Below are positions 1 to 9,197 of a stretch of DNA of 64,000 bases, piece after piece. The notes beneath the pieces are model-generated. The model was not told the DNA's origin. It searched no databases and saw only the letters and a program-made list of their open reading frames with translations. This stretch comes from CAVPHV01 sp963704825. GTDB taxonomy: Bacteria; Actinomycetota; Acidimicrobiia; Spongiisociales; UBA5794. The position numbers were made by a program, and so were the translations under genes. The number at the start of each line of letters is the position of its first letter. Position 1 is the first letter of the stretch. The stretch covers positions 315,617 through 379,616 of the forward strand of contig CAVPHV010000003.1 of assembly GCA_963704825.1 (NCBI GenBank), in the 5' to 3' direction.

Positions 1-75
1 GCTCCGGTCGGTTGGTTGCTCACCGACAACCGCAGCCGGATGCGCCCGATGTTCGTCGTACCGGACGTGGCGTGA
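1..75 (+). CDS. C-terminal end of an unidentified protein (partial)
   Basis: An open frame enters from the left edge and stops at a TGA at 73-75, giving 24 residues that end in FVVPDVA. The next gene starts 3 bases after this stop, which suggests the two are co-transcribed. The fragment is too short to assign to a family. Confidence 0.4.
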   Translation, partial: APVGWLLTDNRSRMRPMFVVPDVA

Positions 76-78
76 CCG

Positions 79-363
79 ATGCCGATTGATCGTGACCTGC
101 TCGAAGCGATCCGGGAGATGGATGAGCACGAGCTCCGCCGTGTCCTGATCCTGGCCAAGGCTCGCCTGGAGCAGCGGGGGATTGCCTTCCCCGGCGTTGT
201 GCCCGACGTCAAGCTCCGCCAGCAGTCGGTCAAGTGTGGCAAGGCGAACTGCACCCGCTGTCCCCACGGGCCGTATTGGTATGCGTACTGGTGGGAAGAC
301 GGCAAACGCCGCTCCCGGTACGTTGGGAAATTGGACGATCTTCCCGAATTGGGCGTTGGCTGA
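79..363 (+). CDS. DUF6788-like small protein with Cys cluster
   Basis: A 94-residue protein. The N-terminal half (residues 1-45) is charged and helical (DRDLLEAIREMDEHELRRVL). The C-terminal half has a cluster of the form VKCGKANCTRCPHGPYWY followed by aromatic, basic sequence ending RSRYVG. This Cys-rich, HGPYWY-type motif resembles the DUF6788 family, small proteins of unknown function often found near mobile elements; the assignment is from memory of the motif. The ATG lies 3 bases after the preceding partial gene, so the pair probably forms one transcript. The three Cys residues could bind a metal, but only three are visible. Function unknown. Confidence 0.6.
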   Translation: MPIDRDLLEAIREMDEHELRRVLILAKARLEQRGIAFPGVVPDVKLRQQSVKCGKANCTRCPHGPYWYAYWWEDGKRRSRYVGKLDDLPELGVG

Positions 364-438
364 GCCGGGCGCGGATCGTGGTGCTTGCGCGACTTTTTTG
401 TAGTCGATCCGGCGTTTCCCCGCTACGATGGGGCCTCC

Positions 439-642
439 ATGGGTAGGAACGTTTCAACAGAGCCGCTTCTTTGCGACCGCTGCGGTGCCGCGTCCGTGAT
501 TCAGATCGAACTGACCCTGCCGGACGGCACCGAGGTCGATTTCTGTTCATGTCATCGCTGTGAAAGTCGCTGGTGGAACCAGGACGGCGAGGCGCTCGCA
601 CTCGACACCGTGCTGGAGATGGCGCGACGGCCTCGGTCCTGA
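439..642 (+). CDS. Small CxxC zinc-ribbon-like protein
   Basis: A 67-residue protein with two Cys pairs, CDRCGA near residue 11 and CSCHRC near residue 35, in the spacing expected of a small zinc ribbon. The frame stays open upstream to 385, but I chose the ATG at 439 because the Cys-rich part follows it directly and a TACGAT -10-like hexamer at 424-429 would give a leaderless or nearly leaderless transcript. It stands alone between the DUF6788-like gene and the large membrane protein. Its role is unknown; nucleic-acid or protein binding would be usual for such ribbons. Confidence 0.55.
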   Translation: MGRNVSTEPLLCDRCGAASVIQIELTLPDGTEVDFCSCHRCESRWWNQDGEALALDTVLEMARRPRS

Positions 643-731
643 GGCCAAACCGTTCCTCTTGTTCGGCGTGTCGGTGATGAGTGCCCGGTGGTAGTCACCA
701 GAAATCCCGGTCACGGCTACGCTCTGGTCCC

Positions 732-2978
732 GTGACCACCCCGTCGCCCCCCAACTCCCCGGAGATCGATCACGCGCCGCCCCCGGAGCAAGGCCGCGAC
801 TCAGTGTCGCGCTGGATCGCGGTGGCGGCCGTTGGAATCCCGACCCTCATCATCTTGATCCTGATGCTGGGCTTCCTTCAGCCCGGCACCACCGCCATCG
901 ACTCGTTCCCGTACCTCAATTTCGAGTTCCGATCACCCACACTGTTGTTGGCGAACACCCCGACCGGTGGCGACATGGGGGCCCATGTCCTCCTGCCACA
1001 AATCCTCAAGGAGGACCTGCTGCCGTCCGGCCAGATCCTCGGCTTCAGCTCGTCGTGGTACGCCGGGTTCCCGGTCCTCTACTTCTACTTCCCGTTGCCC
1101 GCCATCATCACCGTCCTACTGGATGTGCTGCTCCCATACGGCGTCGCTTTCAAGCTGACCACCATCATCGGACTGCTGATGCTTCCCGCCTCGTGCTACT
1201 TCTTCGTGCGCAGTCTCGGGTTTGCCCGGGTGGTGGCGTCGATGGCGGCCGTTACCGGCTCGATGTTCGTGTTCATGGAGAGCTTCTCGATCTTCGGAGG
1301 GAACATCAAGTCCACCCTCGCCGGCGAGTTCTCCTTCTCGCTTTCGCTGGCGCTGTCATTGATCTACCTGGGACTGGTCGTGCGCGACACCCGTGAGCGA
1401 CGTCGGTTCAGCCCGCTGGCCGCGGTCGTTTTGGCTCTGGCCGCACTCAGCCACATCGTGACGACGATCGTCGTTGTGGTCGCAGCCTTACCGCTGTTGC
1501 TGCGTCGCGGTGGGCCGCGCGTGGTGTTGTCGTCGTGGGGCCTGGGTTTCGCCCTTTCCGCCTTCTGGGCCCTGCCGCTGGCGGTCCGTACCTTCGACGG
1601 GCTGACGACCGACATGGGATGGTCCCCGGTCAAAGGACTCCTCGGGGAGAGTTCGTCCCCCGGGATTGTCTCGACCCCATTTCCGGACGAGTTCATTCCG
1701 ATCGTGGTCCTTGCCCTGCTTGGAGCGGTGTGGTCGTTACTGCGGCGCGAGGACGTCTCGGTCCTGCTCACGATGACCATCATCTCCCTCTTCGGGTATC
1801 TCTTCCTTCCGGTGATCGGCATCACCAAGCTCTACAACGCCCGCCTTCTGCCGTATTGGTTCCTTGGTGGTTTCCTGTTCGCAGGCATTGCCATCGGCCT
1901 TGGGGTGATGACGTTGTCTCGGGTGTTTCCCCAGCGCCGCCAAAACCTCATCGCAGGTTCGGCTCTGGCGGTTCTCGTGTTGGTCAACGTCATCGTGTTC
2001 GGCGTCCACGACCTGCCCGGCTGGGTCAGTTGGAACTACACCGGCTACGAGGGCAAGGAGCCGTATCCGGAGTACCGCGCCCTGCTCGAGTCCGTTGATG
2101 AGTTGCCGCCGGGCCGGATCATGTGGGAGATCAACTCGGACCAGAATCGGTACGGCACCCCGATGGCGCTCATGCTCATTCCCTATTGGAGCGACGACCA
2201 TCAGTCGATGGAGGGCGTCTTCTTCGAGTCCTCGGTGACGACCCCGTTCCATTTCCTCAACGGCTCAGAGGTCAGCCGCAGCCCATCGAACCCGGTGCGC
2301 GGCCTGAACTATCGGGGCATGGACTTCGAGCGGGCGGTCGAGCACCTCGAGCTGTACAACGTCCAGCACTACATCAGCTTCACGGAGGAGGCTCGCGACG
2401 CCGCCGTCGCGGCAGGTCTGCCGGTGCTGGCGGAGCCGTCACCTTGGACGGTATTCGATTTGCGGCAGAGCGAGGCGGTCGTCCCGTTGGCGTACGAGCC
2501 GGTGGTGTATGACGGCGATGAGCAGTTCCTCGACGTCGCCCTCGAGTGGTACGACGACATCGACGGCCTCGATCGGTTTGTGGCCTTGGACGGCCCCGAG
2601 GATTGGCGGCGGGTCGCGGAGCTCGCGGCCAGATTCACCACGCCGCCGTATGACACGGCCGGCGCCAACGTGTCGGACATCGTCATCGAAGACCAGCGGA
2701 TCACGTTCTCAACGACCGCGCTCGGCGTTCCGCATCTGGTGAAAGTGTCGTACTTCCCGAACTGGGAGGTGGTGTCCGGTGGCGAAGGTCCCTATCCGGT
2801 CACACCATCTCTGATGCTGGTCGTGCCCACCGAGGAGGACGTCGTCCTCGAGTTCCGGGCGACACCGGTCGAGAATATCGGGACGGTACTCACGCTTGCC
2901 GGGCTCGGTTTCATCGCCGTGTGGTGGGTACTGCGGAAAATGCGGCGCAACCAGGCCGCCCAGGAGCAAACCACGTGA
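732..2978 (+). CDS. Large polytopic membrane protein (YfhO / COG5617-like)
   Basis: About 748 residues. After a Pro-rich cytoplasmic N-terminus a first membrane helix is followed by a short extracytoplasmic loop and about ten more hydrophobic helices up to residue ~430. A soluble C-terminal domain of ~270 residues follows, closed by a final helix and a basic tail (LRKMRRN). This plan is typical of GT-C-like membrane proteins of the YfhO or '6-pyruvoyl-tetrahydropterin synthase-related' type, thought to act in envelope polysaccharide transfer. The start is uncertain between GTG at 681 and GTG at 732; I prefer 732 because the segment before it is basic and low-complexity. Its stop overlaps the GTG of the GtrA gene by 4 bases, so the two are translationally coupled. 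Confidence 0.65.
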   Translation: MTTPSPPNSPEIDHAPPPEQGRDSVSRWIAVAAVGIPTLIILILMLGFLQPGTTAIDSFPYLNFEFRSPTLLLANTPTGGDMGAHVLLPQILKEDLLPSGQILGFSSSWYAGFPVLYFYFPLPAIITVLLDVLLPYGVAFKLTTIIGLLMLPASCYFFVRSLGFARVVASMAAVTGSMFVFMESFSIFGGNIKSTLAGEFSFSLSLALSLIYLGLVVRDTRERRRFSPLAAVVLALAALSHIVTTIVVVVAALPLLLRRGGPRVVLSSWGLGFALSAFWALPLAVRTFDGLTTDMGWSPVKGLLGESSSPGIVSTPFPDEFIPIVVLALLGAVWSLLRREDVSVLLTMTIISLFGYLFLPVIGITKLYNARLLPYWFLGGFLFAGIAIGLGVMTLSRVFPQRRQNLIAGSALAVLVLVNVIVFGVHDLPGWVSWNYTGYEGKEPYPEYRALLESVDELPPGRIMWEINSDQNRYGTPMALMLIPYWSDDHQSMEGVFFESSVTTPFHFLNGSEVSRSPSNPVRGLNYRGMDFERAVEHLELYNVQHYISFTEEARDAAVAAGLPVLAEPSPWTVFDLRQSEAVVPLAYEPVVYDGDEQFLDVALEWYDDIDGLDRFVALDGPEDWRRVAELAARFTTPPYDTAGANVSDIVIEDQRITFSTTALGVPHLVKVSYFPNWEVVSGGEGPYPVTPSLMLVVPTEEDVVLEFRATPVENIGTVLTLAGLGFIAVWWVLRKMRRNQAAQEQTT

Positions 2979-3451
2979 ATTCATATCTCAAGACGTTCCT
3001 CAACCGTGAGTCGGCAAACCAGTTCATCAAAGTCGGCGCGATCGGCTTGCTGAACACCGTGGTCGACTTCTCGTTGTTCAACATGCTGCGAGTCGGGGGA
3101 GTCCCCCGCAACTGGGCGATCACGGTGGCGTTTGCCGTGGCAACGTTTGTCTCCTACCTGCTGAATCGGCGCTGGTCCTTCCAGCTGACCGATGGGAGGG
3201 TCTCGCTGCGCGAGACGATCAACTTCTACGCGATCAACGTCGTCGCCTGGTTGGTCACGATCGGAATCGTTCAGATCGGCGAATGGCTCTTCGGTCCGCT
3301 CAGCCTGCTCGGCGAGAATGTGGCCAAGTTCGCCGCGGTGGTTGTCATCCTGATCCCCAAGTTCGCCGGCTATCGCGACATCGTGTTCCGCAAGGCGCTG
3401 ACCGCGGACGGCCGCGACCCCGTGGCCAGCCCCGCCGTCGACGACACCTAA
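2975..3451 (+). CDS. GtrA-family membrane protein
   Basis: A 158-residue protein with four predicted membrane helices. The first (FIKVGAIGLLNTVVDFSLF) and the segment around SYLLNRRWSF are characteristic of GtrA/DPMS-type flippases, which move polyprenyl-phosphate-linked sugars across the membrane. The GTG start overlaps the stop of the upstream membrane protein (GTGA). The stop overlaps, on the opposite strand, that of a GT2 glycosyltransferase. A lipid-linked sugar synthase, a flippase and a GT-C-like protein together form a plausible set for decorating a cell-surface glycan, which is an inference from context. Confidence 0.8.
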   Translation: MNSYLKTFLNRESANQFIKVGAIGLLNTVVDFSLFNMLRVGGVPRNWAITVAFAVATFVSYLLNRRWSFQLTDGRVSLRETINFYAINVVAWLVTIGIVQIGEWLFGPLSLLGENVAKFAAVVVILIPKFAGYRDIVFRKALTADGRDPVASPAVDDT

Positions 3452-4191
3452 TCCTTTCCCTTCGGCCAGGAGAAGCTCCTGACCCAAATCAGGAAGGTGT
3501 CGCGAGCCATCTCCCACAAGGTGCCGATCGACACGCCGGTTGCCGAAGCACCCACCGCCAGCACGACCGGTGCGGCGGCGATGGAGAAGCCGGCGCGATT
3601 GATCCTGGCGATGAGTTCGAGGTCGAAGGAGTACCGCATGATCTGGAGTTGGGGGAGTGTCTGGCTCAGCGTCTCGCGGCGGAAGGACTTCAGCCCAGTC
3701 TGGGTTTCGTCGACTGGCAGCCGAAAGAGCAATCTCGTCACGAGCGAGAACGTCTTGCTCAGCACCCGGCGCAGCGCCGGGTAGCGCCCCGGCTCCATCG
3801 AGTGCTGCTTGGCGCCGACGAGAACGTCGACACCGGCGGTGCGGTGGCGTTCGAGGAATGCCGGCACCTGCTCGGGTGGGAGATCGAGGTCGGCATCGAG
3901 GAACACCACGATCTCGCCGCGGCTGGCCGCAAAGGCTTCCTGTAGCGCGGCCCCTTTGCCTCGGTTGGGGGAATAGCCGACCACGCGAACGTTGTCGTGC
4001 CGAGCGGCTGCCTGCTGGGCTGCGGCGCGGCAGCCATCGGTGCTGCCGTCATCGCACACGATGATCTCGACGTCCGGCACGCCATTCAACGCTTCGACCG
4101 TGCGGTCGATATTGGCGGCGATTTGCGGAGCCAGTTGGTAGGCCGGCAGCAGCACGCTCACGCCCAGGGGAGTGGGGGGAGTCGGAGACAT
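3448..4191 (-). CDS. GT2 glycosyltransferase, dolichyl-phosphate sugar synthase-like
   Basis: 247 residues from the ATG at 4191. The frame runs further upstream, but conserved sequence begins at VSVLLPAYQLA. GT-A fold motifs are present: CDDGSTDG (nucleotide-binding), the metal-binding DADLDLPPEQ, and the later ETQTGLKSFRRETL segment typical of polyprenyl-phosphate glucosyl/mannosyl transferases. It would transfer a sugar from a nucleotide donor to polyprenyl phosphate at the cytoplasmic face. No C-terminal membrane helix is evident, so the convergent GtrA protein may supply the flipping step. The convergent stops overlap. Confidence 0.8.
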   Translation of the reverse strand: MSPTPPTPLGVSVLLPAYQLAPQIAANIDRTVEALNGVPDVEIIVCDDGSTDGCRAAAQQAAARHDNVRVVGYSPNRGKGAALQEAFAASRGEIVVFLDADLDLPPEQVPAFLERHRTAGVDVLVGAKQHSMEPGRYPALRRVLSKTFSLVTRLLFRLPVDETQTGLKSFRRETLSQTLPQLQIMRYSFDLELIARINRAGFSIAAAPVVLAVGASATGVSIGTLWEMARDTFLIWVRSFSWPKGKD

Positions 4192-4261
4192 GGCGTGGGA
4201 GTCTATCTGGATGTTGGGTGAGCAACACCGAGGTCGGGCAACGCCTTCTATCATCGGTCAC

Positions 4262-5599
4262 ATGGATCTCGACGGAATCTTCAAGGCCTACGACGTCCGG
4301 GGCCTCGTGCCGGACCAACTCGACGAGGAAGCAGCCCGCCGTATCGGAGCTGCCTTTGCCACATTCATGGGTGCGCCCCGGATCGCGGTGGGGCGCGATT
4401 GCAGGCTCTCCTCGCCGGACCTCGCGGTCGCCCTCATCGATGGCATCACCTCCCAGGGCGTAGACGTTGACGACCTGGGGATGATCACCACCGACATGGT
4501 CTACTACGCCGCCGGTGCTCTCGACGAACCGGGCGTGATGATCACCGCGTCGCACAATCCCAAGGGCTACAACGGCATCAAGATGTGCCGGGCCGGAGCC
4601 GCACCGGTGGGCGCCGAAAGTGGGCTCGTCGAGATCAAGGCTCTGGCGGAAGCGCCACCCGGTCGTAGCGCGGAACTGGGCCGGGTCGACGTCGTTGACA
4701 TCCTGTCCGGGTACGTCGACCACGTGATCTCGGTTGTCGATCCAACGGCGATCGCACCGTTGCGGGTCGTGGCCGACGGCGGCAACGGCGTCGCCGGGGT
4801 TGCCGTCCCGCAGGTCTTCGCTCGGGTACCCGCCGAGTTGACCGGTCTCTACCTGGAGCCCGACGGCACGTTCCCCAATCACCACCCCGATCCGTTGCGT
4901 CCCGAGAATCTGCGCGACCTCGAGGCGCTCATGCGAACCGAGGGTTCCGATCTGGGGGTTGCCTTCGACGGCGACGCCGATCGAGCTTTCTTCATCGACG
5001 ACAAACTCCAGCCGCTCCCCGGGAGCACCGTCACGGGCATCGTGGCGAGTTGGTTCCTCGCTCGCCAGCCCGGCAGCACCATCGTCCACAACCTCATTTG
5101 CTCGAAGGCCGTCCCCGAGATGGTCCTCGAGGCGGGAGGTACGCCGGTGCGGACCAGGGTCGGGCATTCCTTCATCAAAGAGGTGATGAAGGACACGGGC
5201 GCCATTTTCGGCGGCGAGCACTCCGGCCATTACTACTTCAGGGACAACTACCGCGCCGACTCGGGAATCTTGACCATGTTGGTGTTGCTGCAGGTGCTGT
5301 CCGAGTCGGGGCAGCCCCTCAGCGAGTTGCGCACCGGCTATGAGCCGTATGCTCAATCGGGCGAGATCAACTTCGAGGTGGTTGACAAGGAGACGGCGAT
5401 GGAGGCGGTGTCGGCCGCCTTCTCGGAGGCCGAGCAGGATCAGCTCGACGGTCTCACCGTTGACTTCGGTCCGTCGTGGCTGAACCTCAGACCCTCCAAT
5501 ACGGAACCGGTGTTGCGGCTGAATGTCGAAGCACCCGATTCCGCCGGCGTTGATGCGCTGGTCGCCAGCGTGGCCGAGATCATCAAGGAGGATTCGTGA
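4262..5599 (+). CDS. manB: Phosphomannomutase / phosphoglucomutase
   Basis: 445 residues from the ATG at 4262. All four landmarks of the alpha-D-phosphohexomutase family are visible: the catalytic phosphoserine loop ITASHNPKGYNG, the Mg-binding loop AFDGDADR, the sugar-recognition loop GGEHSGHYYF, and the C-terminal phosphate-binding loop LRPSNTEPVLRL. It interconverts mannose- (or glucose-) 6-phosphate and 1-phosphate, supplying nucleotide sugars for the neighbouring glycosyltransferase. Substrate preference cannot be read from sequence alone. A Trm112-like gene begins inside its stop codon (GTGA overlap). Confidence 0.88.
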   Translation: MDLDGIFKAYDVRGLVPDQLDEEAARRIGAAFATFMGAPRIAVGRDCRLSSPDLAVALIDGITSQGVDVDDLGMITTDMVYYAAGALDEPGVMITASHNPKGYNGIKMCRAGAAPVGAESGLVEIKALAEAPPGRSAELGRVDVVDILSGYVDHVISVVDPTAIAPLRVVADGGNGVAGVAVPQVFARVPAELTGLYLEPDGTFPNHHPDPLRPENLRDLEALMRTEGSDLGVAFDGDADRAFFIDDKLQPLPGSTVTGIVASWFLARQPGSTIVHNLICSKAVPEMVLEAGGTPVRTRVGHSFIKEVMKDTGAIFGGEHSGHYYFRDNYRADSGILTMLVLLQVLSESGQPLSELRTGYEPYAQSGEINFEVVDKETAMEAVSAAFSEAEQDQLDGLTVDFGPSWLNLRPSNTEPVLRLNVEAPDSAGVDALVASVAEIIKEDS

Positions 5600-5775
5600 G
5601 CGAGAATCTGCTTCCCGAGGGCTTGCTCGAGATCATGCAGTGCCCGGAATGCACCGGCGACCTGAGTGAGGACGTTGCGGCTTCCGTATTGGTCTGTGCC
5701 GACTGCGGCCTGCGCTATCCAGTGCGCGACGGGATCCCGGTGATGTTGGTCGAAGAGGCAATCCGGCCCCAATAG
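5596..5775 (+). CDS. Trm112-like zinc-binding protein
   Basis: A 59-residue protein starting at GTG 5596, overlapping the stop of the mutase gene by 4 bases. Two Cys pairs (MQCPECTG and CADCGLRYP) and the C-terminal RDGIPVMLVEEA are the signature of the bacterial Trm112/YcaR family. These small zinc-ribbon proteins are usually encoded beside sugar or lipid enzymes and some activate methyltransferases. The downstream S-adenosylhomocysteine hydrolase fits a methylation context, but a direct link is only inference. Confidence 0.8.
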   Translation: MSENLLPEGLLEIMQCPECTGDLSEDVAASVLVCADCGLRYPVRDGIPVMLVEEAIRPQ

Positions 5776-5845
5776 CGGGGCAGTAGGGTGCCGACCTTCG
5801 AGACAACCACACCGCCCATTCGAACCGATCAGGAGGACGACAATC

Positions 5846-7093
5846 GTGGACTATGACATCACCGACCCGGGACTGGCCGAACTCGGACATCGCCGGATCG
5901 AGTGGGCCGGGCGGCGTATGCCCGTCTTGGGCGTCATCGCCGAACGCTTCGAGCGCGACCAGGTGTTGGCCGGCCGCAAGTTTGGAGCGTGCATGCACGT
6001 GACGTCGGAGACGGCAGTGTTGATGCTGACCCTGCGTGCCGGTGGAGCTGAGGTGGCATTGTGCGCCTCCAACCCGCTCTCGACCCAAGACGACGTCGCC
6101 GCCGCGTTGGTCGACTTGGGGATTCCGGTTTATGCGCGCCGTGGTGAGGATTCGACCATGTTCTACGAGCACATCCACGCCGTACTCGACACCGAACCCG
6201 ACGTCATCTTCGACGATGGTTCCGACATGACGACGGTGCTGCACAAGGACCGGTCGGGGCAGCCGATTCTCGGCGGGCTCGAAGAGACCACCACGGGGGT
6301 CGTGCGGCTGCGGGCGATGGCTCAGGACGGAGTGCTGCGCTTTCCCGTTGTTGCCGTCAATGACTCCGAGACAAAGCATCTCTTCGACAACCGCCACGGC
6401 ACCGGCCAATCGTCTCTCGACGGCATCCTGCGGGCGGCCAACATCTTGTACGCGGGTCGTACCGTGGTTGTGGCCGGCTACGGCGACTGCGGATGGGGCA
6501 TTGCCGAGCGGGCCAAGGGCCTCGGTGCCGACACTGTGGTCGTCGAGATCAATCCGGTGCGGGCGGTCTCCGCCGCCATGAACGGTCACCGGGTGATGAC
6601 GACGGATCAGGCCGCGGAAGTCGGTGACGTCTTCATCACCGCAACGGGCAACATCCATGTGTTCCGTGGCGAGCATTTCGTGAAGATGAAGGACGGCGCC
6701 ATTCTCGCCAACGCCGGCCATTTCGACGTCGAGATCGATCTCGTTGAGATGGATCAACTGGCGACCGGTCGTCGGGAGCTACGGGACAACCTCGAGGAGT
6801 ACACGTTGCCCGACGGTCGGCGTCTGATGGTGGTCGCCGAAGGCCGGCTGGTGAACCTCGGAGCGGCCGAAGGCCATCCCGCCGACGTGATGGACATGTC
6901 GTTCGCCGATCAAGCACTCGCTGCCGAGTGGCTGCTTGAAGTTGGCGCCGACCTCGACCCAGACGTCTACGTCCTTCCCGAGGAACTCGACCAGGAGGTC
7001 GCCCGTCTCAAGTTGGCGGCGATGGGTGGCGGCCTCGAACAGCTGACCAAAGAGCAGGAGCGTTACCTGGCCAGTTGGCAGATGGGGACCTGA
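5846..7093 (+). CDS. ahcY: Adenosylhomocysteinase
   Basis: 415 residues, starting at GTG 5846 after an AGGAGG ribosome-binding site at 5831-5836. Family motifs appear in order: CMHVTSETAVL, CASNPLSTQDDVAAAL, EETTTGV, NDSETKHLFDN and GTGQS. The NAD-binding loop is VVVAGYGDCGWG. It hydrolyses S-adenosyl-homocysteine to adenosine and homocysteine, relieving product inhibition of methyltransferases. The length matches the shorter archaeal/actinobacterial form, without the insertion seen in some proteobacterial enzymes. It appears to be transcribed with, or just after, the Trm112-like gene 70 bases upstream. Confidence 0.92.
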   Translation: MDYDITDPGLAELGHRRIEWAGRRMPVLGVIAERFERDQVLAGRKFGACMHVTSETAVLMLTLRAGGAEVALCASNPLSTQDDVAAALVDLGIPVYARRGEDSTMFYEHIHAVLDTEPDVIFDDGSDMTTVLHKDRSGQPILGGLEETTTGVVRLRAMAQDGVLRFPVVAVNDSETKHLFDNRHGTGQSSLDGILRAANILYAGRTVVVAGYGDCGWGIAERAKGLGADTVVVEINPVRAVSAAMNGHRVMTTDQAAEVGDVFITATGNIHVFRGEHFVKMKDGAILANAGHFDVEIDLVEMDQLATGRRELRDNLEEYTLPDGRRLMVVAEGRLVNLGAAEGHPADVMDMSFADQALAAEWLLEVGADLDPDVYVLPEELDQEVARLKLAAMGGGLEQLTKEQERYLASWQMGT

Positions 7094-7204
7094 GCACCCG
7101 TTCTTGCGCAGATTCCGGCCGATAGTGGCCGCCGGAATCTACGCACGTTCCAGAGGGTGCGGCGACCAGCGGTATCTGTCGCAGCCAGCCCATAGGGTGG
7201 GGAC

Positions 7205-7824
7205 ATGCTCTGCTTGGCCTGCGCCGAACGTCTGGTCTACCGCTGTGTGGACCGTGCGAACGCGACCTTGGCGCGGTGCCGGCCCAAACGCTTGCATCGG
7301 GTGTTGCTATCGTGGCGGTGTATCGGCATTCCGGGGCGGCGCGGCGTCTCGTCCACCGACTCAAGTACCAGGGACTCGTGCCGTGCGCCCGGGTCTTCGC
7401 CCAGCGGATGGTTCCACTGCTCCCAGCGGAGACGACTGCTCTCATCCCAATTCCACGGGCCAGGATGCGCAGACTCCAGTACGGCGTGGATCCTGCGTTC
7501 GAATTGGCCAAGGCCTTGGGCCCCCTGGTCGGGGTGCCCGTCGTCACGGCCTTGCGTCCCGGGCTGTGGTGGCCACGCCATGCCGGTCACAACCGGCGGG
7601 CCGGAGGAGCTCGTTTTCGCCAGGTGACGGCCGTACCGGACCGGGCCGCCGTCATCGACGACGTGGTGACGACGGGGCGGACCATGGAGGCGGCGATTGG
7701 TACGCTCGATACGGCCATTTGGCACGGGGTTTCGGCCACTTCACCGGGTAGAGTGGAGGTCGAGGGGTCGGGAACCGACCCCGAGGCACTGGAGACTGCG
7801 TGGCGGCACGACCGCACCAGATAG
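7205..7824 (+). CDS. comF: ComF-family phosphoribosyltransferase, frameshifted near the start
   Basis: The main frame carries a ComF-type PRTase: YRHSGAARRLVHRLKYQG, LIPIPRARMRRLQYG, HNRRAGGARF, and the PRPP loop VIDDVVTTGRT. The expected N-terminal zinc ribbon is split: MLCLACAER is read from the ATG at 7205 in one frame, and SGLPLCGPCERDL in the frame of the PRTase. A single missing base around 7230-7236 would join them into a normal C-x2-C ... C-x2-C ribbon. An unshifted start at GTG 7276 would give a 182-residue protein without the ribbon. ComF proteins act in DNA uptake or nucleotide salvage; the precise reaction is not settled. Sequence error is the simplest explanation. Confidence 0.7.
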
Positions 7825-7930
7825 AGGGACGGACGTCGAGTCACATCCATGCCGCGTCAGGTAGGACCTGTCTTCAACGATATGCCGCGACTGCCGTATG
7901 CGCGGTCGCCCGCCCCAGAGAGGAGCACCG

Positions 7931-8479
7931 GTGAACGTCCGAGTCCACGGCAAGAACATGCAGGTGAGTGACGAGCTGCGCGAGCTCGCCCTCGAGAAAA
8001 TCGAGCATGCCGGGCGCATATTCGACGACGGTGGCAGCACCGACGTCGAGTTCGCCGAGCGGGGCAACCCGCGGAACTCAGACGGACGGTATCGGGTGGA
8101 GATCACGAGCCACGCGGCGGGCCACACCGTACGAGTGGAGGCCGCCGCTCACGATGATCGAACCGCCCTCGACTTTGCCGTCGACAAGTACCAACGCCAG
8201 CTTCGCAAGCTCAAGGAGCGTCTGATCCAGCGCTCTCGCACGGCTCCAAACAAACGACTCAATCCCGATCCGTCATCCTCCGATGAAGAGGGGGATGAGC
8301 GGCTGCGAATCGTCAGAACCAAGAGGTTTGCGATGCGGCCCATGCCACCGGAGGAAGCAGCACTACAGATGGAGATGCTCGGACATGACTTCTTCTTCTT
8401 TCTCAACGCCGAGACCGGCGAGAGTTGTGTGCTGTACCACCGCCGCGACGGAACACTGGGATTGATCGAACCGGAATGA
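7931..8479 (+). CDS. hpf: Ribosome hibernation-promoting factor, long form
   Basis: 182 residues from GTG 7931, preceded by GAGGAG. The N-terminal ~100 residues form the ribosome-binding HPF/RaiA domain (VNVRVHGKNMQVSDELRE at the start and the basic helix KYQRQLRKLKERLIQ at the end). A charged linker leads to the C-terminal dimerisation domain (RTKRFAMRPMPPEEAALQ, FFFFLNAETGESCVLYHRRDG). The long form pairs two 70S ribosomes into inactive 100S dimers in stationary phase. Its stop overlaps the ATG of the response regulator (ATGA). Confidence 0.92.
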   Translation: MNVRVHGKNMQVSDELRELALEKIEHAGRIFDDGGSTDVEFAERGNPRNSDGRYRVEITSHAAGHTVRVEAAAHDDRTALDFAVDKYQRQLRKLKERLIQRSRTAPNKRLNPDPSSSDEEGDERLRIVRTKRFAMRPMPPEEAALQMEMLGHDFFFFLNAETGESCVLYHRRDGTLGLIEPE

Positions 8480-9126
8480 CACGACTTCTTGTTGTTGACG
8501 ATGTACCGCTGTTCAGGGCCGGATTGACCTCGGCACTCACCGCAGCAGGTTTTGAGGTTGCCGGGGAAGCCGGCAGTGCCGAGACCGCAGTGGCGAAGGC
8601 CGAAGAGCACCAGCCGGATCTGGTCCTCCTCGATGTACTGATGCCGGGGCTGTCCGGCCTCGACGTCGTCGAGAAGATCACAGCCGTCTCCCCCCACTCC
8701 AGAGTGGTTCTGCTCACGGGCAGCGAGTCCGAGGAGGATATGTTGACCGCCCTCAAGGCGGGTGCCCGCGGCTACATCGTCAAGGACATGCCGTTCCCGG
8801 TGCTGGTCGACTCCATCGTCGCGGTAGCCGACGGTGGGGCCGCCCTCTCGCCGCAGATGGCAGGCAAACTGTTCGACGTCTGTCGCCAGTTGCTGCGTCA
8901 TCAGGAGCTGCTGCAGTCGCGCAAACCGACGCTGACGGGCCGCGAGATCGAGGTTCTCCAGTTGGTGGCCCGTGGCATGACCAGCCGGGAGATCGGTCTC
9001 GAGCTGTACATCTCGGAGAACACGGTCAAGAACCACATCCGCAACATCCTGGACAAGCTTGGTCTGCATTCCCGGAATGAAGCGGTTCTCTACGCGGTTC
9101 GAGAGAACCTGATCTCGATCAGTTGA
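8476..9126 (+). CDS. NarL/LuxR-family response regulator
   Basis: 216 residues. The receiver domain (residues 1-~120) has the acidic pair in VVDD, the phosphoacceptor Asp in LVLLDVLMPG, the Thr in LLTGSES and the Lys in IVKDMPF. The C-terminal LuxR HTH reads LTGREIEVLQLVARGMTSREI ... SENTVKNHIRNIL. No sensor kinase is encoded nearby, so it is an orphan or served from elsewhere. Translational coupling to hpf (4-base overlap) suggests the two are made together, perhaps under growth arrest. Confidence 0.88.
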   Translation: MTRLLVVDDVPLFRAGLTSALTAAGFEVAGEAGSAETAVAKAEEHQPDLVLLDVLMPGLSGLDVVEKITAVSPHSRVVLLTGSESEEDMLTALKAGARGYIVKDMPFPVLVDSIVAVADGGAALSPQMAGKLFDVCRQLLRHQELLQSRKPTLTGREIEVLQLVARGMTSREIGLELYISENTVKNHIRNILDKLGLHSRNEAVLYAVRENLISIS

Positions 9127-9197
9127 CCGAGCCACAGCACCCTTTTGCTGCGGCCCCGGTCCCCTAGCCTGAGATCGAATGTGTCGCGGTGGCGACC

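Noticed and set aside
4049..5356. Open frame antisense to the phosphomannomutase gene
   Set aside because: It mirrors a well-supported gene and has no start signal or recognisable motif.
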